A stretch of DNA of 64,000 nt from Melieria omissa (lineage: Eukaryota; Arthropoda; Insecta; Diptera; Ulidiidae). Positions 1-11,776 of the stretch are shown here, in pieces; within the stretch, counting starts at the first letter, position 1; each line of letters opens with the position of its first letter. Position numbers and translations under genes: made by a program. The notes beneath the pieces were generated by a model. That model had not been told where the DNA came from. It was given only the letters and a program-made list of their open reading frames with translations, and searched no databases. The DNA lies in the NCBI GenBank assembly GCA_963971225.1, contig CAXARI010000107.1, positions 62,001-126,000 on the forward strand. Direction: 5' to 3'.

Positions 1-62
1 ATTTCTAAAAATATTTTTACGTGGCGCATTCCAAGTAAAATTATTTGTTTATATTTTGACGT
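1..62. repeat. P-family subterminal repeat flanking LOA-A
   Basis: This stretch matches 17253-17314 base for base. It is part of the roughly 126-bp unit found inside P2 at 17104-17313 and 23321-23610 (motifs acgtggc, ccaagtaaaattatttg, atattttgacgt). LOA-A therefore sits in a second copy of that P-family repeat whose other end lies left of the window. Confidence 0.75.
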
Positions 63-119
63 AGGTAGGTAGGTAGGTGGTAGTGGCAGCTCTCATATGA
101 GAGCTCACTTAGGCCAAGC

Positions 120-465
120 CATGGGCGTAGCCAGGTAGGGGCAGGTAGGGGCAAATGCCCCAACCGAAGCCAAATGTCCTCGAAAAATTCTGCGTTTTTT
201 AAGAAAAAATTAATCTTTGTCCTCGAGGACATTTGGAGAAAATGCTGAAACAACGAGGACTATATATTTATAAAATCAATTTGATTCATTTCATGTACTA
301 ACGATGTTTCTCTATTTTGAGAAACCAAAAAATGATACTTTTAAAGTATCTCTCAATATTCTTGTCAATAAATATGTCCTACTTTTTTTCTCAAAAAAAT
401 GTCCTCGTTTTTTCATTGATTTTTGAGAAATTGTCCTCGAAAAAAAATTCCTGGCTACGCCCATG
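120..465. mobile_element. hAT-type MITE in the LOA-A 3' UTR
   Basis: A 346-bp element with terminal inverted repeats catgggcgtagccagg (120-135) and its complement (450-465), flanked by the 8-bp direct duplication ggccaagc (112-119 and 466-473). The 8-bp duplication points to the hAT superfamily. There is no coding capacity. The same insertion is at 17372-17727 in copy B. Confidence 0.88.
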
Positions 466-521
466 GGCCAAGCTAGGCCCATTGTGATACCACAGGATCT
501 CTAACCCCTTTTTATTCGTTG

Positions 522-3500
522 TTAGGATGTCTCAAACCAGCCCGAACAGGTGATGAAGCGTATTAGGCTCTTGGCGTCAACCTCCGATAAGTCCGCGAGG
601 TTGGCTGTATGGTAAAACCCTGGATGTTTTTTCCGTTTCCTACAAAGAGCAGGACAAGTAAAAAGTAGGTGGAGAATTGTTTCTTCCTCCTCTATGTCTC
701 TGCAGCTTCTGCAGAAGTCGTCGGTCGTTTGGTGCGCTTCCAGTCCAGCTTTGGCCAGATCTGTTGCGCTGTCTTGCCTGTCTCTGAGGCCGCCCATGCA
801 TTGTTAGCGGCTTTGGTCATCGCTTCCTCTATCACCAGCTTGCAGGTACTCAATGGAATACCTAAGCCGGCGAGTTCTGAGGATAGCTCCTTAGTCGTTC
901 CTTGTCTAGCCAGTTCGTCTGCCCTGCAGTTCCCTGGGATATCTCTGTGACCAGGCACCCATATAAGGTGGATTTTAAGCTACTCAGCCATCTCGTCAAG
1001 AGATTTGCGGCAGCTGATCACTGTTTTGGAAGTCAGAACATGAGACCCTAGGGCCCTGATAGCCGCTTGGCTGTCAGAGAGAATGCTAATATCTCGCCTA
1101 GAGACACTGCCCTCTTTGATCCAATTCAGGGCAGCTTCAATGGCTGAAACCTCTGCTTGGAATACGCTGCAGTGGTCTGGCAGTCTAAAAGAGTAATTTA
1201 TACTAAGTGAGTCTGAAAAGACGCCTCCACCAACAGCTCCGTTTAACTTGGAGCCGTCGGTGTAGATCTGGTGTGAGTTCCCTATTAAGGATGTTGAGCT
1301 TTCCTCCCAGTTGTTCCTGTCTGGAATGGTGCTTGTGATCTTTTTGTTAAATTGCAATTGGGGGGGTGAAGAATCCAGTTCCCTGAACTCCTTCAATAGA
1401 GTAAGTATCCTGGCATGACCCCGGTTAGACTCCGACCATTGGCCGTTAGCCCGTAGCCTATAGCTTGTTATAGCCGCTAATTTCCTACAGTGCAGATCTA
1501 GCGGAATAAGGTGAAGCAGGGCTTTTAAAGCTGAAGTTGGTGTTGTCCTAAGAGCGCCCGTGATGATGACGCAGGCTGCCCTTTGAACTTTGCGGAGGTG
1601 TTGGAGGAGCAATGTTTTTTCCAAAGCGTTCCACCAAACCAGGCACCCGTAGGTTAAGATGGGTCGTACGACAGCTGTGTAAACCCAGTGCGTCATATTT
1701 GGTTTTAGGCCCCAGGTTTTCCCCAGTGCCCTTTTGCAGGTGTATAAGGCAATCGTTGCCTTTTTGACCCTATTGAGGATTTTCGGTTTCCAGCTCAATC
1801 TCTTGTCAAAAATGGTCCCAAGGAATTGTGCTTCATTCTTGAAAGGGATTTCTGTATTGTTTAGTGATAGAGGAGGTATGGGTGGGGTTTATACTTCCTC
1901 GTGAATAGGACAACCTTTGTCTTTCCAGGGTTGATGCCTAATCCCCGACTGGTAACCCAGCTGTTTACCTTGTTAAGCAGTACTTGCATTAGATCTCTGA
2001 TGGAGTTGGGAAACTTGCCCGAGATAGTGAGAACTATATCGTCTGCATACGCCGTTACCTTGCCGAACCCCCCTCCCAGGGACTGGAGCAGCTCGTTAAC
2101 TACCAGGTTCCAAAGGAGGGGGAGAGGACTCCGCCCTGGGGAGTGCCCCTGCTCACCCCTCTCGAAATGGAAGAGTCGCCCAGTTCAGCGCAGATAACTC
2201 TGCTCTGCAGAATATTATCCACCCAATTCACCAGGCTACCCTCCACCCCAAGCCTGGCGAGAGCGCCCGTGATGGCTGTAAGCTCGACGTTATTGAAAGC
2301 CCCCTCTATGTCCAGGAAAGTTGCTAAGGTGTACTCTTTGTGTTCGAGTGATTTTTCGATCGTGTAAGTCAGGGTATGTAAGGCTGTGTCTACAGATTTA
2401 CCCTTAATGTAGGCATGCTGATCCTTCGAAATGAGATCCTGCCTGATCGTTTGTCGTAAGTAAAGATTTAGCAATCTTTCTAGTGTTTTTAACAAAAAAG
2501 AAGAAAGGCTTATTGGTCTATAATCCTTAGGGCTAGTGTGGGAGCTTTTGCCCGCTTTGGGGATGAAGACCACCCGTACTTTGCGCCAGTATTCTGGTAT
2601 GTAGTTTAACCCAATACTGGCTGAGAATATTGAATTGAGGAGTGTTAAAATCAACGGTCCGGCATGTTGAAGTTGTGCTGGGAAAATGCCATCTGGTCCT
2701 GGTGATTTAAACGGGTGGAAACCAGCGATTGCCCATTTGATTTTGTCAATCGATACGATACTGTTTATAGAGGCGACACGATTGGTGCTGGCCTGAGTTC
2801 CTGACAGCCTTTCGTGTTGGCTGATCGGAAAGTGGGTATTTGTAAAAAGTTCAAGTGCTTCACTTTCTGATGATGTCCAAGAACCATCGGGGTTTTGTAA
2901 AGCACTTGGAATAAAGGAGGAAGAGGCAAGTAGTTTCCTGAGTCTTGCAGTCTCGGAGACACTTTCAATATTGCCGCAAAAGTCGCTCCAGGAGCTTCTC
3001 TTAGCCTCCCTGAGGCTTTTCTTGTAGGTCTTGAGAAATTCTTTATAACGGTCCCAATCTTCTTCAGTTTTGGTCCTCCTTGCTCTGTTAACACGCATCC
3101 GTCGTTTGTGTCAATTTGACACAATTTCCGAATTCAAACTGTCGCAATGCCTTTATTTTTTCACGAAATCGAATGAGATTTTGGCTCACTGGCAAAACAC
3201 AAACAAAAATAAACTTCCCCTCCCTTTTCCTTTTTAACTACTACTTTGCATTGATATTTTTTGATGTTTGTTTTTGATGATTTGACAAACGACTCTTTCG
3301 TAACTTTTTGTTAACGACAGATGCGTGTTAAAGAGAGTCCTAGAGTGCTTCCTAAGCTCACTAAGATCATGGTTCCACCAGGGGCGTTTATATTTCCCTC
3401 TGGGCATGTACTTAGGGCAGGCGAGGTCTTGGGCCTTGGAAAATGCTAGAGTAAGTTGATTAACAGCCGATTCTAGCATCGCTTGGGTGTTTATTTCAGA

Positions 3501-4260
3501 GATATGAATCGTTTTGATGTGCCTATCCACTGTGCGGGTAAACAGCTCCCAGTTTGTTTTCCTGGGGTTGTTTACTGCTATAACCCTCCGGGGGTCGCTG
3601 TCGAGAGTGTACTCTATATACCTATGGTTGGAAAAAGAGTGTTCATTGGAGACCCTCCAGTTCCTAACCCTATCGGCTATATTCACCGAGGCAAGGGTGA
3701 GGTCTAGAAGCTCCTCCCTATTTCTGGTTACAAAGGTGGGAGTGCGCCCTATATTGCACACAAGAAGGTTTGAGGTAGAAATGTAATGAAAAAGGTGACT
3801 CACCTCTATCGTTGATGTCTGTGCTCCCCCAGATGCAGTGGTGAGCATTCGCGTCGCATCCAATCACGAGCGCAGTGTTGGACTTGGCGGCTTCAATGAC
3901 CAGGTTCCTGACTGGATCCGGCGGTGGAGGCTCTGGATGGTCATGGGCCATATAGCTAGACGCGAACCAGTGGCATCTCCCCTTAAGCATCAGGGAGATG
4001 GAGACCAGATCGTCGTCGCTGAAATTAGGGAGCAGATATGCATTTAGTGATTTTTTCACAAGGATACAGGATCTGGGTCTACCTGTGCTGTTAGCATGGA
4101 CCAGCCTGTAGTTTATCGCTCCCAATCCACATACCTTGTTGGCTACGAGCCATGGTTCTTGGATGAGAGCGATGTTGTCTCCGCCTTTAGAAAGGCGGAG
4201 GAGTAGTGCAGCCGAAGCTGCTTTAGAGTGGTGGAGGTTTATCTGAACTACTCGGACCAT
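522..4260 (-). pseudogene. LOA-A ORF2 (endonuclease, RT, RNase H), broken
   Basis: Starting at ATG 4260 the product opens with an APE-type endonuclease (VQINLH, QEPW, GCDANAHH). A 1-nt shift near 3795 moves the rest of the endonuclease to another frame (3863-3332). A TTAA MITE (3088-3331) then interrupts the linker: removing it rejoins the frame exactly across ...RTLFN and RARRTK.... The RT follows (RPISLSSFLLKTLER, then GTPQGGVLSP), another 1-nt loss in a C-run near 2110, and the YADD box. RNase H (YTDGSK, SDSQAAI) has an in-frame TAG at 980-982 before WVPGH. The C-terminal knuckle CRSCRDIEEEETILHLLFTC lies in a further frame (797-522) after an internal deletion. RNase H plus this knuckle supports the LOA/I/R1 group. 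Confidence 0.88.
3088..3331. mobile_element. piggyBac-type MITE inside LOA-A ORF2
   Basis: A 244-bp insert bounded by TTAA on both sides, with inverted termini CACGCATC[C/T]GTCGTT. Excising it with one TTAA restores the ORF2 reading frame, which proves an insertion at a TTAA target. It recurs at 20349-20592 in copy B. Confidence 0.85.
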
Positions 4261-5715
4261 TGTCTATTTCGCTCATGTCTACCTCCACCACAGTAGCGTC
4301 GAGGTCATCGTCCGTTTCGGCGAGAAGCTCGGACTCCCTCCAGAAATTCCCGAAAGCCGTGGCCATCTCCGATCCCGAGGAGATTGATTCCGCCCGGGAT
4401 AGGCGACGTAACGGCTTTGAGGAAGACGGTTGGTCATCTGTCGCCTCTGTTGCCAGGGTAGTCGTCTCGGCTGGCAGCCCCTGCGGGCCACCTTTGCCGG
4501 GGTCCGTCGTGGGTGGCAGCCCTTGTTGGCCGCCTTCGCCAGAGTCTGTTGAGGCTAGCAGCCCCGGGGGCCACTTTCGCCGGTTTCGGTCTGCTCGTCC
4601 TTCCTGTATACCCTCAGTTTAATGTGCCCAAAGCCGAAGGCCACGACACCATTGGACTTTGAAAGGTGCTCAAGGGACTCCTTGTTCACAATTATAGTGG
4701 CACAACGAGACCCCTTGAGCTCCTCCAACTTAGCGATTTTCCAATTGTTCGTGGGTATCATCGGGTTTAACAATTGGAGGGTTTCGAGGACTCTAGCCGG
4801 ATCCGTGGGTTTTAATGGGATCCAGGCTCTAGTCCGTGGTCTGCTGGGGATCGATTCCCTGGGTACTACCTCGAGTTTAGCACCCGGCCAGATCTCTCCC
4901 GTTCTGGAAATAGCCATGCAGAAGAGAACCAGGGCCCTTTTGTCCGCACACGCAACCAGCTTTACGTGGCCTTGATGCCAACCGCACATCTGGTATTGTG
5001 GCACCGGGCCCGGATTCTCCTTCATGACGTCCAGAAAGATGTCGGCGAGGAAATCTTCCACCAGTTTCCAGTTTGACGGAGTGATACTTCCGTCAGGGTC
5101 GGAGCGGTCAACGACCGCCTTAATGAGACTGCTTTTTAACATGTCGCTGTAGGTGGCTGCTGTTCTGAGCGAGCTGCGCACCTTCTTGGCAGTCGGGGCC
5201 TCTTCCTCTGTAGAACGCTGCCTTTTGGCGGCGGTCTCAGTGGTCGGTGCCCCGTCAAGCTCCGCTAACCTAGCAGTGGCCCAGGTAAAGGACTCTTTTT
5301 CTTTTTGAGTCCTGCGGTTCTCTGGGATACATTGTATCCGTTCGAGTACTCGCTTGGCACTCTGGCGTTCTCTATAGCGGACTTTGGAGTCCTTAATTTG
5401 TCGAGTGCTTGCTGTTACCGCAGCTCCGCTATGTTTGTTGCTGTTGCTGGACGGAGGTCCGGCTTTGGCAACCACAACGTTGCTGGGGTCAGCTGTAGCA
5501 CTAATATTTGTGGCTTTAGTTGCGGAGGCAGAGCCTTGGCATGGGATCTTCTGATCAACCAAGGATGCTCCTTTTTTGGCGGTGGACGCTGGCTTGTCTG
5601 CTTCACCCATCCCCGGCTTTTTAAGAGGGCCGGCCTCTGGTTCCGTCGATGTTCGTACGTTTGTTTTTGTTTTTGTTGTTGGTTTTGTGTTTGTGTTTTT
5701 TGTTGAAGTGTCCAT
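4223..5715 (-). pseudogene. LOA-A ORF1 (nucleocapsid-like), 386 aa plus frameshifted tail
   Basis: The ATG at 5715 opens a 386-codon frame closing at 4555. The first ~110 residues are low-complexity (T, K, A rich). The conserved core carries GWHQGHVKLVACAD, WPGAKLEVVP and RPRTRAWIP, blocks shared with the other two ORF1s in this window; the core resembles insect retroelement ORF1 domains (possibly DUF4780, tentative). No CCHC knuckle is visible. Just before the stop, a C5G4 run lacks one base compared with a downstream repeat of the same motif (GGP-QGLP). In the frame reached by adding that base, an acidic Ser-rich tail stays open to TAA 4223, overlapping the ORF2 start at 4260 by 38 nt. The annotated stop is therefore probably a 1-nt deletion, present in both copies. 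Confidence 0.75.
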
Positions 5716-5911
5716 AATTAAGTCCCACGAGTGGCGGAGAAGGGGTGGTCCACCTGGGCAGAGATCCGCAGTGCACAGGTAAGGCTAATAATCCGGAGGG
5801 CGCCAGGTATCCGGATACTCCGTTCGCGACTGGGCTATTTGAAAGGGCCCCCAGCCAGGCTGACCATCGGCACGGGTCGTATGACACTTTGGTCCAGCCC
5901 TTACCCCGATC

Positions 5912-7201
5912 CTATGGAAGGAGCGTGTCGGAATCGGACTGCATTTCGCAGTCCGTCCCCGAGGGGTGGCGTTCGAAGGCCGGAATGTCGCGTTTTCCTA
6001 CAGCGGCGTCAGACGATGTCTTCGCTGCATCCAGCTCATCTTTCCTGTACAACTTCAGTACAGTGGACCTGAAGCCGTAGCTGATGACGCCGCCTCTTGC
6101 GGTCAGGGGGGCTATCGTTTCCTCGTTCAGGATGACGGTGGCGCACCTCGACTTCCCTTTGGCCTCGCTGACCCTCACTACCTTCCAATCGCTGGTAGGT
6201 AGGTTCGGGTTGCTCAGCTGGAGGAGTTCCAGGATCTCTTCCGGTTTCAATGGCTCCGCTGGAATCCAGGCCCTTGATCTGGGCCGAAGCGGGATCTCGC
6301 TCTTCGGAACTACCTGGAGGTTAGCCCCTGGCCAGATCTCGCCTACCTCAGCTATCGCCAGCTTCAGCAGCATTGCAGAGCGTTCATCGGCGCACGCCAT
6401 AAGTTTAATGTGGCCCTGGTGCCAGCCGGCGTCGCAACATTCAGGAGCTAGGCCGGGATTCTTCAAGAGAATACCCTTGTACCCTTTGCAGAGGCTAATC
6501 TCCACTGATCTCCACTTATCTGGAGAAATAAACCCGTCAGGATGTCCCTTGTCCAGGATCGCCATCATGAGATGATCCTTCAGGACCTCACTGTAGGCCT
6601 TGCCTGACTGTCGAGATGGTTTTGCCCTCTTGGGAGCATTTGCCACCTCGTCAGAAGACCTCTGTCTCTTGGTAGCCACCGGCTGTCGGCCTCCGTGTTT
6701 CGCCAGGATCGACTCCGCCCATGCGAGCGATTCTCGTTCCGTTGTGGAGCGATCCTTTTCAGGGATCGCGGTGATTTTGGCGACTAGCTTGGTTGCCGCT
6801 CTTTTATCCCGGTAGGCCCTCACGGAAGGCTTCACCTTGGTGGGAGGCCTAGAGGTGCCAAGCCGCTCGGTGGCGAGTGCGGGGGTGGGAGCGACAGTTC
6901 GCGTTGTCGGAACTGAGTCCGTCGCGGGATTATCTGCGACGGGATGAGGCCTGTCAGGACGTCTTCCCTCATGAGGGGATGGCGTGACCTGTTGCGGCTG
7001 GGTTTTTGATGGGGGTCCCTTCGAGAGGGAAGCCCTGGGTACTGTGCCGTGCCTTAATAGGGGCGGCCTAGTTTTAGGCACCAATCTGCTGGTGCCTTGG
7101 CGACTTCTGCTGCTGCAGCGATCGCCGAGGGTTGGGCGGGGTTTAGTGCCGTGCCCGGCGGCGGGATGCCTCTTATCCGAGGCGGGTGTTGAAGAACTCA
7201 T
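5912..7201 (-). CDS. Second LOA-type ORF1 (chimeric end)
   Basis: An open frame runs from 7300 to 5912; I prefer the start at 7201 (MSSSTPAS), because LOA-C ORF1 has MMSSSTLAS at the same place. It is clearly homologous to the ORF1 at 5715-4555 (CDAGWHQGHIKLMACADE, WPGANLQVVP, RPRSRAWIP) but diverged. Its last codons and TAG (5912-5914) lie in sequence belonging to LOA-A, so the natural C-terminus has been replaced at the 5924/5925 junction. No matching ORF2 follows; the next frame on this strand is LOA-A ORF1. Confidence 0.75.
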   Translation of the reverse strand: MSSSTPASDKRHPAAGHGTKPRPTLGDRCSSRSRQGTSRLVPKTRPPLLRHGTVPRASLSKGPPSKTQPQQVTPSPHEGRRPDRPHPVADNPATDSVPTTRTVAPTPALATERLGTSRPPTKVKPSVRAYRDKRAATKLVAKITAIPEKDRSTTERESLAWAESILAKHGGRQPVATKRQRSSDEVANAPKRAKPSRQSGKAYSEVLKDHLMMAILDKGHPDGFISPDKWRSVEISLCKGYKGILLKNPGLAPECCDAGWHQGHIKLMACADERSAMLLKLAIAEVGEIWPGANLQVVPKSEIPLRPRSRAWIPAEPLKPEEILELLQLSNPNLPTSDWKVVRVSEAKGKSRCATVILNEETIAPLTARGGVISYGFRSTVLKLYRKDELDAAKTSSDAAVGKRDIPAFERHPSGTDCEMQSDSDTLLP

Positions 7202-7606
7202 CACATCTGGTTCGTACCGACCACCTACTAACCCACGAGGGGATTTCGGTGGTCGAAGGAATGGAAGGGGAAGGGTATGTCGCCCATGCCAGAGCCCCAT
7301 GCCATAGGAAGTCCACAGTTACAGCCGGGGGTGGACAGGTGCCCGGCAGGCAGCCGTTAGAATACAGTCAGTATACTCCTCGACTGCAAACTAACCCTGG
7401 GCACGGTGACGCATGACACCCGGGCTTGAGGAGGGTAGATCTTGGTCTGTACTCGTCGGCTGCCCGTCTGACATGGTTGAACCTACCAGGCACGGTCAAG
7501 TCAAGCTTGAGCCGCGCCAGTCAGCATGGCCAGACCGAGTCTTCGTAACTAACCCCTCGCACCGCGTCAAGGTGTCTACCATCGCGAGGGAATATCGTTA
7601 CACTGC
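7202..7606 (-). other. 5' leader of the second LOA-type element
   Basis: This stretch precedes the second ORF1. It shares with the LOA-C leader (54127-54430) the segment around 7290-7320 (ATGGCATGGGGCTCT on the minus strand) and a gtttgcag...gtata block. Its right limit against gypsy#1, near 7590-7606, is not sharp. No gene is seen. Confidence 0.5.
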
Positions 7607-7613
7607 CCACCAC

Positions 7614-10600
7614 TTAAACTTGTTCGTCCCAAACAAATGCCGAGGCTCCGCTGTGATAAGGCCCCAGGCGCTCCAAATGGACTACCTTCAGCTTAGCGCC
7701 TCTATTGCTGCCACGTTGAACACTGTATACCACGTCGTTAATCCTAGTCACGACTTCGTACGGTCCTTCCCAGGACGTTTGAAGTTTTGCGGACAAAGCT
7801 TTCCTCCGCTGCGGGTTGTAAAGCATTACTAGATCGCCTTCTTTAAACCCCGCTGTGTTAGCTCGTAGATCATATCTGGCTTTCATCTTATCGCTGACCA
7901 GTTGGATACGGTCCCTTATAAACTGGTGGATTTCTTCCAGCTCCGATCGCTTATTAACTGCGTAGTCCGTCTTAGCGCCTCCCGTCGTGCTGACTACCCC
8001 GAACTTCAAGTCAGCGGGTAACCGCAACTCTGTGCCGAACACTGCTCGGGCTGAAGTGAGTGATGTCGTGTCGTGCGGGGCTTACCTATACGCCATCAGG
8101 AACAGGGGGATATGCGTGTCCCAATCCTTTTGATTCCTTCCTACCACTTTCCGCAGGTATTCTTCCAGTGTCCGGTTAAAGCGTTCCACCATGCCGTCGG
8201 ACTGTGGGTGCAAAGGGGTGGTACGAGTTTTCTTTATACCCAGCAGCTCACATATTTCCTCGAATACCGCAGACTCGGAATTCCGGCCTTGATCTGAGTG
8301 CAACTCCAACGGAACTCCGAACCTGGCTACCCAGTTGTTTACCAGCTTTGCCGAGATCGTAGTGGCCTTCTGGTTAGGAATAGGGTACACTTCGGGCCAT
8401 TTGCTGAAATAATCCATTACCACCAGCACATATTTGTTGCCTTGAGTGCTAGTTGGGAATGGGCCGGCGACGTCCATAGCAATCCGCTCGAAGGGCGCTC
8501 CCTCGTTGTACTGCTGCATGCGGCCCCGAGATCTTCTTGTCGGCCCTTTCGCGGCTGAACATCGGTCGCAGCTCTTAATCCAATCGGCTAGAGACTCCTG
8601 ACATCCTACCCAGTAGAATCGTCTTTTTATTTTGGCGACGGTTATGGTGATGCCTAGGTACCCTCCACTGGAGTCGTTATGGTATGCCGCAGACCACTCT
8701 TCCTCTGGCATAACGCTGACCAATCGTACGTCCACTATCTGCTCTTTGCTTTCGGCTCGCGAACAATGCCTGCATTCGGTGTTGCACGGACGGCGTGACA
8801 AAGCATCGACATTTCCATGGCTGCTACCCTTGCGATGCTCTACCGTGTAGTCGTAGCTCTGCAGCCGCTCGATCCACCGCGCCAATTGGCCTTCCGGATC
8901 TTTAAAGTTCAGTAGCCATTTCAATGCCGCATGATCTGTGCGCAGGCGAAACTTTTGCCAATACAGGTATTTGTGGAAGTGTTTCACGCATTCCAATACT
9001 GCGAGCAACTCCCTTCATGTCACACAGTAGTTGCGTTCAGGTTTTGACAAAATTTTGCTGTAGTAGGCTATCACTTGTTCTTGGCCATCTATTATCTGTG
9101 ATAGCACACCACCAATACTATGCCCACTTGCATCTGTATCCAGCACAAACATCTCTCCAGGCACGGGGAAGGCCAGAATTGGAGCAGTGCACAATTTTTC
9201 CTTCAGTCGTGCAAAAGCCTGCTCCTGTTCTTCACCCCACGCGAAGGCTTGATTCTTTTTCGTCAGTTGGTGCAAGCTGCCAGCTGTGTTCGCAAATCCT
9301 GGAACGAATCTTCGGTAGTATGTGCACAGGCCCAGGAAACTGCGGAGTTCGTGTAGATTGCGTGGTCGGGGCCACTCCTTCACCGCCGTGATCTTGCCTT
9401 CGTCCGTATTTACCCCGCGAGCGGAAACCGCGTGACCCAGATATTTGACCTCTTTTTGAAACAGCGAGCACTTCTTTGGGTTGAGTTTAAGCCCGGCTTT
9501 CTGTATTCGCTCAAATACCTCCTTCAGCTTTTCCAGGTGGACGTCGAAGCTTTTGCCCATCACGATTATGTCGTCGAGGTATACCAGACACGTCCGCCAA
9601 TGCAGCCCTTTCAGCACACGTTCCATTAGTCGCTCGAATGTTGCTGGTGCGTTGCAGAGTCCAAACGGCATGACGGTGAACTGCCACAAACCGTCGCCAA
9701 CACTAAAAGCCGTTTTCTCCTTGTCCTTGTCTGCAAGCTCCACCTGCCAATAGCCGCTGCGTAAGTCGAGTGTGGAAAACCACTGTGTCATCGATCCGAG
9801 GTAGTGGATAGCTGTCCTTCTTTCATCATTGAGCTTTCGATAGTCCACACAAAATCGGGTACTGCCATCCTTTTTCTTGACTAGCACGACCGGCGCAGCC
9901 GCCGTGGCTCAGTTGGTTAGTGCGCGGTCCAACGAGTCGAATGCAGAGCGACGCAAGTTCGAACACTGCATGTAGTAACACCTAAAAAAAATAACGGGAA
10001 ATAACGTTTTCTCTTTCGGTGGCTGTCCTCTCAGCTGGAAATGGCAAACCTCTGAGAGTAAAAATTGCCTATGAAAAAGCTCCCAACCTGCCGTTCGGAA
10101 CCGGCATAAAACTGTAGGTCCCTTCCACCCGCGTACAAAATTCTAGCTAGGCTTTAGTCTCGCGTAAGCGGGCTGTCGTGCCAATCAATTATTATTATTA
10201 TTAGCACGACCGGCGAGCACCAAGAACCTGACGAAGGCTCTATGACATTTTCTTTATGCATGTTTTCAATCAAATTTGTGACCTCTTCCCTCTTGGCCTC
10301 TTCGTCTTGGCGGTTGGCGGATTGGTTTCGCACTTCCGGTGTCGATGTTGTGCTTCACTATGGCTGTTCTTCCGCCCGCTTCTGTTGCAAATATTGACCC
10401 ATAGTGCTGCAGGAGTGACCGTGCCTTTTGTTTCTGCTCGGCTGTCAATTCGTTGCTCCACTGGTTCTGCGGTATGGCGTCCATGTTAGTACCGCTTTTC
10501 TTGCTTCCTCCGGGTGGACTGCTTTCGCAATTGACAACTGCTTCAGCCTCTCTACACTCGCCAATGACCGCATCTTTTCCGACATAACTGGGTGTGTTCA

Positions 10601-11250
10601 GTGGGTTGAGTATCCTGACTGGTATTTTTCCATTTTTGGGTTGCACTAATGTACGTCCGATAATTATGTTGTCGTATCCTTGTTTTGGCGCTTCTACAAC
10701 CCACAGCCGATTTGTCCTATCGTCCTCGTCCACCTTTACCCACACAATCGCCTCGGAATTCGCTGGTATCTTCTGGCGTTGACACGAGACAACTTTCCTT
10801 GCAGCCACGCTTCGCTTATAGCCAGTGTGCAGGGGGAATTCAACGTTGGCATACCTCAGCATATTTTCTTTCAGGTCCAGCGTAAAACCGTGCCTAATCA
10901 TGAAACCCACGCCGATAATCACGTCGTCCATTATATCCGCGACGATGAACTCATGTTCCAGGCTGCTGGTGCCGATAGCAATTGTTTTTGTTACTTTTCC
11001 TCTTACCGGCGCACGCTAGCCAGTCGCCGTCCTCAGCTGTATGCCATGCAGCGGTTCCCAGTTGTTCAGAAGCTTCCTTTTTATGATCGAATATGACGCT
11101 CCAGTATCCAGTGTCAACACGAACAACTTTCCATCTATCTTTCCTTCAATCGTCAAGCTGCTGGATTGCCGTTTCAGCTGTGAGACAAGGACGGTGGGGC
11201 AGCGGGTTGTGGGGATCAGCTCACGCCCCTTTGGGCTGACCCGTTTTAGT
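7614..11250 (-). pseudogene. pol: gypsy#1 pol (protease, RT, RNase H, integrase)
   Basis: The protease shows LDTGASYSII near 11100. The RT has YRKLND, the box LVYLDDIIVMG, and RNase H DTDASGHSIGG. The integrase has a zinc finger (C..C in KSCDRCSAAKG), catalytic MDVAGPF, HSDQGRNSES and MVERFNRTLEEYL, and a C-terminal block WEGPYEVVTRIND ending at 7614. All pieces from RT to integrase are in one frame, cut only by TGA 9015-9017 (RNYCVT*RELLAV, probably CGA to TGA) and TAA 8082-8084 (LMAYR*APHDTTS). The SINE at 9896-10201 splits the RT start at SPVVL. Cannot make a working polyprotein. Confidence 0.85.
9896..10201 (+). mobile_element. tRNA-derived SINE inserted in gypsy#1 RT
   Basis: The insert has a perfect 14-bp target duplication, tagcacgaccggcg (9882-9895 and 10202-10215). 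Its head is tRNA-like (A box tggctcagttggttagtgcg, degenerate B box gttcgaac). A body follows with gccgttcgg...ggcataaaactgtaggtccc, and the tail is attattattatta. The same body motif occurs in the SINE at 40000-40252, so this is a family-level core. Confidence 0.9.
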
Positions 11251-11776
11251 TTAACCCTTTCGGTACTTCTTTTTTGTTTTTAACTTTAAAAGTCATTCTT
11301 TTCCATTTTATTATCTGTTGAAGCCTACATAATGAATAATCAAAAGTAATTTTTTTAAATATTGTTCGAAAAAGTGGTTTTTGGGCATCATGAAATATGG
11401 CATAGTAAAAAATAAAAAAAATCGTACAGCCTTAGTGAACTATATTTGGGATCTAACTTTTTTTACACTTACTAAAGCAATAAATACCTACTAGATTACT
11501 TACATAAACCTAAAAATAAATTGATTTTTGTAATAAAATAAATAAAAGTACGAAGTGACCTCTTTTTGTAAAATACGCAGCTCGATAGGACTGCGCACTT
11601 TGTGAACCCTTACAAGTTACTTGGTACACTAATCAAAATATTTTTTTCATGATTTGGTATAAAAATCTTCAGAGAAAAATACAAAAATTGAAAAATATAG
11701 TATCCACAAGCTTTGACCTAAAACAGGCACTGAAAAGAGACTATGCCATATGGCATAGAATAACCGAAAGGGTTAA
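11251..11776. mobile_element. piggyBac-type MITE in gypsy#1
   Basis: A 526-bp AT-rich insert with TTAA at both ends (11251-11254, 11773-11776) and 10-bp inverted termini CCCTTTCGGT. It has no transposase. It separates the gypsy#1 gag knuckle region from the protease. Confidence 0.85.

Larger units (their letters stand above)
63..5924 (-). mobile_element. LOA/R1-like non-LTR retrotransposon, copy A
   Basis: A retrotransposon read right to left: 5' leader, ORF1 (from 5715), ORF2 (from 4260) with endonuclease, reverse transcriptase, RNase H and a C-terminal zinc finger, 3' UTR, and a CTAC-repeat tail at 63-76. Sequence from 1 to 5924 is repeated at 17253-23183 with only about a dozen differences seen by eye. 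Both copies share a hAT MITE in the 3' UTR, a TTAA MITE in ORF2 and several frameshifts, so both are dead and descend from one already broken source. At 5924/5925 homology to copy B stops and a different ORF1 begins. Confidence 0.88.

Noticed and set aside
5305..5706. 133-codon plus-strand frame over LOA ORF1
   Set aside because: Antisense shadow of the ORF1 low-complexity region; copied in LOA-B only because the element is.
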